Positions 51,405 to 58,800 of a stretch of DNA of 64,000 nucleotides are shown here, piece by piece (position 1 is the stretch's first letter; each line of letters starts with the position of its first letter). A program made the position numbers and the translations under genes. The stretch comes from Doryteuthis pealeii (taxonomy: Eukaryota > Mollusca > Cephalopoda > Myopsida > Loliginidae), in contig CM042181.1 of the NCBI GenBank assembly GCA_023376005.1, positions 19,310,996 to 19,374,995 of the forward strand. Direction: 5' to 3'. The notes under the pieces are model-generated. The model saw only the letters and a list, made by a program, of their open reading frames with translations. It was not told the origin of the DNA and searched no databases.

Positions 51405-54400
51405 TGACAGAGCGAAAGAAAGAAAGAAAGAGATACAAATATTAGATAAGATGAAAGAAAGAACGAACGAACGAACGAACCACAGAAAAAAGAAAGAAAT
51501 CTCAGAAGGAAAGAAAAGAAGAAAGAAAGAAATCTCAGAAGGAAAGAAAAGAAAGAAAGAAAGAAATCTCAGAAGGAAAGAAAAGAAAGAAAGAAAGAAA
51601 TCTCAGAAGGAAAGAAAGAAAGAAAGAAAGAAATCTCAGAAGGAAAGAAAAGAAGAAAGAAAGAAATCTCAGAAGGAAAGAAAAGAAAAGACAGAAAGAA
51701 ATCTCAGAAGGAAAGAAAAGAAAGACAGAAAGAAATCTCAGAAGGAAAGAAAAGAAAGAAAGAAAAGAAATCTCAGAAAAAGAAAAGAAAGAAAGAAAGA
51801 AATCTCAGAAGAAAGAAAAGAAAGAAGAAAGAAATCTCAGAAGGAAGAAAAGAAAGAAAGAAAGAAATCTCAGAAGGAAAGAAAAGAAGAAAGAAAGAAA
51901 TCTCAGAAGGAAAGAAAAGAAGAAAGAAAGAAATCTCAGAAGGAAAGAAAAGAAAGAAAGAAAGAAATCTCAGAGGAAGAAAAGAAAGAAAGAATCTCAG
52001 AAGGAAAGAAAGAAAGAAAGAAAGAAATCTCAGAAGGAAAGAAAGAAAGAAAGAAAGAAATCTCAGAAGGAAAGAAAAGAAAGAAAGAAAGAAAAAAAGA
52101 AAGAAAGAAAAGAAAGAAATATCAGAAAGAACGAACGACAAAAAGAAAGAAAGAGATACAAATATTAGATGAGATAGAAAAGGAAATTTTAAGATGGAAG
52201 GAAAGAAAGGAAGAAAAAAGAATGACAGACAGACAGACAGAAAGAAAGAAAAAATGACAGAAAGAAAGAAAGACAGACAGACAGACAGAATGACAGACAG
52301 ACAGAAAGAAAGAAAGAAAGAAAGAATGACAGACAGACAGACAGAAAGAAAGAAAGAATGACAGACAGAAAGAAAGAATGACAGACAGAAAGAAAGAAAG
52401 AAAGAATGACAGACAGAAAGAAAGAATGACAGAATGACAGACAGAAAGAAAGAAAGAAAGAATGACAGACAGAAAGAAAGAAAGAAAGAAAGAATGACAG
52501 ACAGAAAGACAGAATGACAGAAAGAAAGAAAGAAAGAAAGAAAGAGTGACAGACAGAAAGAAGAATGACAGAAAGAAAGAAGAAAGAATGACAGACAGAA
52601 AGAAAGAGTGACAGACAGAAAGAAAGAATGACAGAATGACAGAAAGAAAGAAAGAATGACAGACAGAAAGAAAGAATGACAGACAGACAGACAGAAAGAA
52701 AGAAAGAATGACAGACAGAAAGAAAGAATGACAGACAGAAAGAAAGAAAGAATGACAGAATGACAGAAAGAAAGAAAGAATGACAGACAGAATGACAGAG
52801 AGAAAGAAAGACAGACAGAATGACAGAATGACAGAAAGAAAGAAAGAATGACAGACAGAATGACAGACAGAAAGAAAGAAAGACAGAAAGAAAGAAAGAA
52901 TGACAGAAAGAAAGAAAGAATGACAGACAGAAAAAAAGAATGACAGACAGAATGACAGAAATAAATAGATAAAGAAAGAGAAAGAAAGGTAAATATTTCC
53001 ATTAGCCCCTCCCATCCTATTTGATTGACAAGTCATTGGTCAACTGCAGGTTTTCATAAACTTTTCTTTCAACATGTTATATAACAATCTCTACTTGTTA
53101 CATAATATCGTGAGTAGCCTACGAATTATGTATGTAAGTGTTGTTAGATTTTAAATTGGGGGGAGTTAAACGGAAAGTTGCTGTTATAGATATGATTGGC
53201 AGGCAATGACTTTACTTGACCCCCCCCTGACTTCTGCCAATAGAAAGGCATTTGAAAAGAAATTAGGTTTAGTTTGCAGATCTCGGCAGTTAGTCAATGG
53301 GAGCAGACATTAGGATCGTCACTCCCAAGATGCCGACTTCTCACCGCACGGTTAGAAACCCTTTTGGGCTGTGGGTTCTTAATAAAGAATTAAAAAAACA
53401 ACAAAGTCTTGCTTAATTATTCAATAAGGAATTAGCACAGACTACCCAGTAGGGCAGGTCAATTTTGGAACTGTAATGTCTCCCATGTGGCGAAAGTTGC
53501 AGATTAACCTAAAAGAATTGCCCCACAAAAATATTTATCTTCAAAACTTTGCCTTCATTTGAGGAAATAGCTTTCAATCTTTTAAAATGTGATCACAACT
53601 TAATTATTAGGTAAAAAGCAGCATATTGGAAGTGTCAGTGGTGATGAGGGCCATATTTTCAATTTGAATTCTAGTTAGAATATCTTATTCATTTCATCTT
53701 GATAAAATAAATTTCTGTTTTAAAAATTGAGGATCATATCAAAAAACAAAAAAACCCCAGAAGTTTACAGTGAAAAGCAAAAGGTGTTCCTTTCAAAACA
53801 GTTCCCAGCTGGGGTGCCCATTGGATACCTGGGTCGACTTTTGTTTAGACATATTATATAACGATACCTACTCAGGCTTGCAGCACAGATTTTATACTCC
53901 ATTAAACATCACGAGTTACAAGAAAAATAGGAAGGTGTTTTTATTTATCTGTTTAACCAACTATCGAGGTATTTAGTTTGACGAAATGGGATGAGGTTAA
54001 TCTTTATTAAGATCTATTGACCCCCTCCTCCAGACATTCATAGCCGATGACTTGCGAGTTTCGGCTTGAAATGCGCATCAACACCAGTAAATTGAAAAAA
54101 TACTACCCCTCCCCAAAATAATTTGATAGATAAACTCACTTTTATGTAACTTGTCAAAATAAACTGGGCGAGACCCATTCATAGCCATTACTCCCAGATC
54201 CACTCTAAACCAGAGTGACTGGCTAAATAATGGGGGATCAGTTTATAACTTGTCAGAATAGAAAATGGAAACGATGAAAATAATAATAGAAGTTAAGCAG
54301 TGATTAATTAGTCTGTTCAATACTTAATTAGGTGACCACTTAAGCAATAGCAGGTACTGTAAATAACCTGAGTTTTTTGTTTATCAAAAAGGCTTGATTC

Positions 54401-55800
54401 GGCATTAAATAACCCATAAAGAGTTGATACGCCATAAAACAAAACAACCAACCATTTCATTGTATAATGTTCCACTAGAAATAATAATAGAAGTTAAGCA
54501 GTGATGAGCCTGTTCAATACTTAATTGGGTGACCACTTAAGCAACTGCAGGTACTGTATGCCACCTGAGTCCTTTGTTTATGAAAATAACTTGATTCGGC
54601 ATTAAACGTTCTGAAATGGGTTGATATACATAGGTTCCCATTAAATCAATAAAGTTAAGCAGTGATGATCCTGTTCAATACTTAATTGGGTGACCACTTA
54701 AGCAACTGTAGGTACTGTAAGCCATCTGAGTCCTTCGTTTATCAAAGTGACTTGATTCGGAATTAAATAACCCATAAAGGGTTGATATGCCATAAAACAA
54801 AACAACCAATCATTTGATTGTATAATGTTCCACTAGAAATAATAAAAGAAGTTAAGCAGCAATGAGCCTGTTCAATACTTAATTGGGTGACCACTTATAC
54901 AATAGCAGATACTGTAAACAACTTCAGTCCTTTGTTTATCAAAATGACTTGATTCAGCATTAAATAACCCGAAAAGGGTTGATATGCCGTAAAACAAACA
55001 AACCAAACAAAATAAAACAACCAACAAACAAGAATGTTTCTCATTATTTCTTTTAACTTCGATTAGAAAAGGAGATGGCCAACTAATGGGGGATCAGTTT
55101 ATAACTTGTTAGAATAGAAAATAGAACCCCCATTTTATGATCACATTCTCTTTTCTTGTTTCTTAAATACTGGTTTCCAACAAGAATGATTACAGTCAAG
55201 TCGCACTGAAAGTACTGGTTCCTTCTAGATCAATAAAGTTCAGCAACGATGAGCCTGTTCAATATTTAATTGTGTGACCACTTAAGCAACAGCAGGTACT
55301 GTAAGCAGCCTGAATCCTTTGTTTATCAAAAATTAACTTGATTCGGCATTAAATGACCCAAAAAGGGTTGATATGCCATAAAACAAAACAACCAACAAGC
55401 ATTGCTTACATCTTTGATTTAAAAGAAGGAATAGCCAAATAATGGGGGATCAATTTATAACTTATTAGAATAGAAAATGGAACCCCCATTTTATGATCAC
55501 ACTCTCTTTTCTTAATTTTTACTAATTCCCAACAAGAATGATTACAGTCAAATCATGCTGAAAGAACTGGTTCCCACTAGATCAATAAAGTTAAGCTGTG
55601 ATGAGTCTGTTCAATACTTAGATATTGAGAGAGAGAGGGACAAAGAGAGAGGGAGAAAGAGAAAGAAAAAGAGAGAAAGAGAGGAAGAGAAAGAGAGAGA
55701 GAGGGAGAGGAAGAGAGAGGGGGAGAAAGAGAGAGAGAGGGAGAGGAAGAGAGAGGGGGAGAAAGAGAGAGAGAGAAAGAAAGAGAGAGAAAGAGAGAGA

Positions 55801-55831
<31 letters not shown>

Positions 55832-58800
55832 GCAGAAAGAGAGAGGAGAGACAGAGACAGAGTGGGAGACAGAGAGAGGGACAAAGAGAAAGTGGGGGAG
55901 AGGAAGAGAGAGAGAAAGGGAGAAAGGGAGAGGGAGAGACAGCGACAGAGGGGAAAAGAGAGAGAGAAAGAAAGAGAGAGAGAAAAGAAAGGGAGAGAGA
56001 GAGGGAGAAAGAGAGAGAGAAAGAAAGAGAGAGAGAAAGAAAGGGAGAGAGAGAGGGAGAAAGAGAGAGAGAAAGAAAGAGAGAGAGAGAGAGAGAGAAA
56101 TCATCATCATCAAAGAAGTACCTCACTAATAAACGCATGATCTATCAGAGAGAAAGATAATAAACCACCACAATATGAGGGTACCTCATAACACCTCATG
56201 ATGGTCGGAGAGTTGACCTAGTAAAAAAACAAATCAACAAAACTGAGTCTAACAAATCTTAAAATCATGCATTGATATTCTCCCTATCTTTTTGTTTTTA
56301 CTTTTTATTTTTTTAATTTTTTTTAGTCCTCCATTATCGAAGTGCATTTATTTTCATCATTTCTGAAAAGACAAAACCCTCATTAGCCTGCTTCTCCATT
56401 CGGACAAAACTCGTATTGATGTTCAATGGTTTTTGTATCGTTAGATGTGCATGAGTGCAGTCAGTAAATACAAAGAAACATTAATGGGTCGTCTAGGCAA
56501 ACGTTGACATAGCAACGCGTTTAAGTTTACAACGTGTTCCCAATTTATCAAAGTAGAAACGAAGGAGCTTTTCCATTTTGTTGTTTAGAATCTAAACATC
56601 TAATTATTTTGCAAGAAAAATGGCATTTTGGTCATTTTCAAATTAGTTCAATGTGTTAAATAAAAGACTGGTGATTTTATATACTGGTACATAATAAAAA
56701 AACACCTTCCGGGCGATGTAAAAATAGATTTTTGAAACATATTGCCTGAGGGGTGGGAGTAAAAAATTCAATGTCAGCGAGTTTGTAACCCTAAGTAAGT
56801 AAAATCATCAAATTCATTAAAGGATTAAAAAATAAAACAATTTGAAATGGAAACTTTAAATATGTATTAAAATAAAACAACAGTCGGTAGAGCGTTCGGC
56901 TAGAAACCACAAGGTTCCTAGTTCGATACCGGTCCTCGCCAACTCAGCGTATGAGTAGCACAGGGATCTGTGCGGTAAAGTAAGGAGCTGATAGTAGGTG
57001 TGGCGCTCCACCTCAGATGCTAAAAATAATCTCCTTGGTCTAGCGCTATTGAAAAGGGGATAGACTCCCTCGCTGACTGGCCGATACCGACTTTAGGCCG
57101 CCCCGTCGACTTTACTTTACTTTTTATATATAGATATATAATACCAGACATGTATTTATTAAAACTTGTTTTAAAAAACAATGAGGACTGTCTAATGTTG
57201 CATGTTCAAATTTTGAGTGTATTTATTCTATGTTATGATGATTTTGGGTAATGTGACGTAAGCTGTGACGTAGTTTTTGTTACAGACAAAAACCGGGAGC
57301 GAATCTCCATTATTAATGGATATATATGAGGTAAAATAAGGAATGAAAGAACAAAACTCAGACAAAAATGTGTAGTATATTTCACCGGAATATTGAATTC
57401 AGCTTCTTCTGCTTTTATTGAATTATTAGGATAATACATAATCCTGAAAGTCATCCTCTATGGAGAGTTTACGTCTGGTAAAAGACCAATATCAACATTG
57501 CTTAACTTTGATGGGAACTGGTGGTTTTAGTGTAAAAACTTGACCGTGAGTCGTATCACTTATAAGAAATTACACAATGCAAGTCCGATACGATTTTTTT
57601 GTAAATCAATGGAGTCGATCGGGATTTCAATTTGGTCACCAAGTTCCAGAACCTTGTGATTCCTAGGCAAAAGCTATACGCTGACCAGTGCTGTGGAGTT
57701 AGAGTCATGAAGTCTGGGTTGAAAGCAATAAAGGGGTCACTGGAGTCAGTTGATAAAATCATACTAACTCTGACTCCAGTTGAATTTACATTTTCTATGG
57801 CCCTAGTTTAGCCTGTAAAGTTAAACAGTGCACACTCCTTATAAATAGATTATAAAAAAATCATGATTTTATATCTATTTGTAAGCCATAACGCCTGAAT
57901 TACCTAAGGAGGAATCAGAGTCGAAGGTGTCAAAAATAGAGGAGTTGGAATCAAAGGTTTTGTGTTCCGACTCCACAACCCTGGGAGAAAGACAACAAAA
58001 AATAGAGTCAATTTGAGAATGATTGTTTCACGAAAAAAAATGAGGGGTCACTGGAGTCAGAGTCGATAAAACATATAGCAACTCCAACTCCAGTTAAATT
58101 TACACTTTATATGGCCCTAACTCAGTCAGTAAAGTTATATAGTGCACATTCCTTAAATAGATTCTAATATAAATAAAATTTTAAATAACTAAAGCTGTGG
58201 AGTCAGAATCGGAAGCTATTAAGGAGACACTGGAGTTGGAGTCGGTTAAACTATACAGATACACTAAAAACTTTTTTTCCTGAATCTGATCTGCTGAAAT
58301 GCTTATTGCTTGCCTGTACTGCCAAATTGCTTTTATACAGCTATGTTTCTGCTTGTGTAATTCACAACTAGACTGTTTTCAACAATATATGCTTAAATAC
58401 ACTAAAAACTTTTTTCCTGAATCTGATCTGCTGAAATGCTTATTGCTTGCCTGTACTGCCAAATTGCTTTTATACAGCTATGTTTCTGCTTGTGTAATTC
58501 ACAACTAGACTGTTTTCAACAATATATGCTTAAATACACTAAAAACTTTTTTTCCTGAATCTGACCTGCTGAAATGGAGGGTGCGTCTTATATGCCGTCA
58601 AATACGGTATATCATAGTATACTCTAGTTTAATGTGTTCAAAATAGGCCCCCCTTTTCGTCAGATGAATGATATGTAAAAAGAATTAAAATTGATGTGTC
58701 CACACGATAAGAAAAATGAGAAGATAAATATACTAAATAAATAAGAAGATAAATATACTAAAAACTTTTTTTCCTGAATCTGACCTGCTGAAATGGGGGG

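Noticed and set aside
49355..52990. Reading frames of 300-470 codons rich in Phe/Ser/Leu, and a Lys/Arg/Glu-rich one on the other strand
   Set aside because: They are translations of GAAA/GACA/CTCAGAAGG tandem repeats, overlap in several frames, and have no domain.
55192..55312. Functional 5S rRNA gene
   Set aside because: Length and order fit, but conserved bases are changed throughout and a SINE tail follows directly.
55555..56160. Arg/Glu-rich 201-codon frame
   Set aside because: (GA)n microsatellite running on from a truncated SINE.
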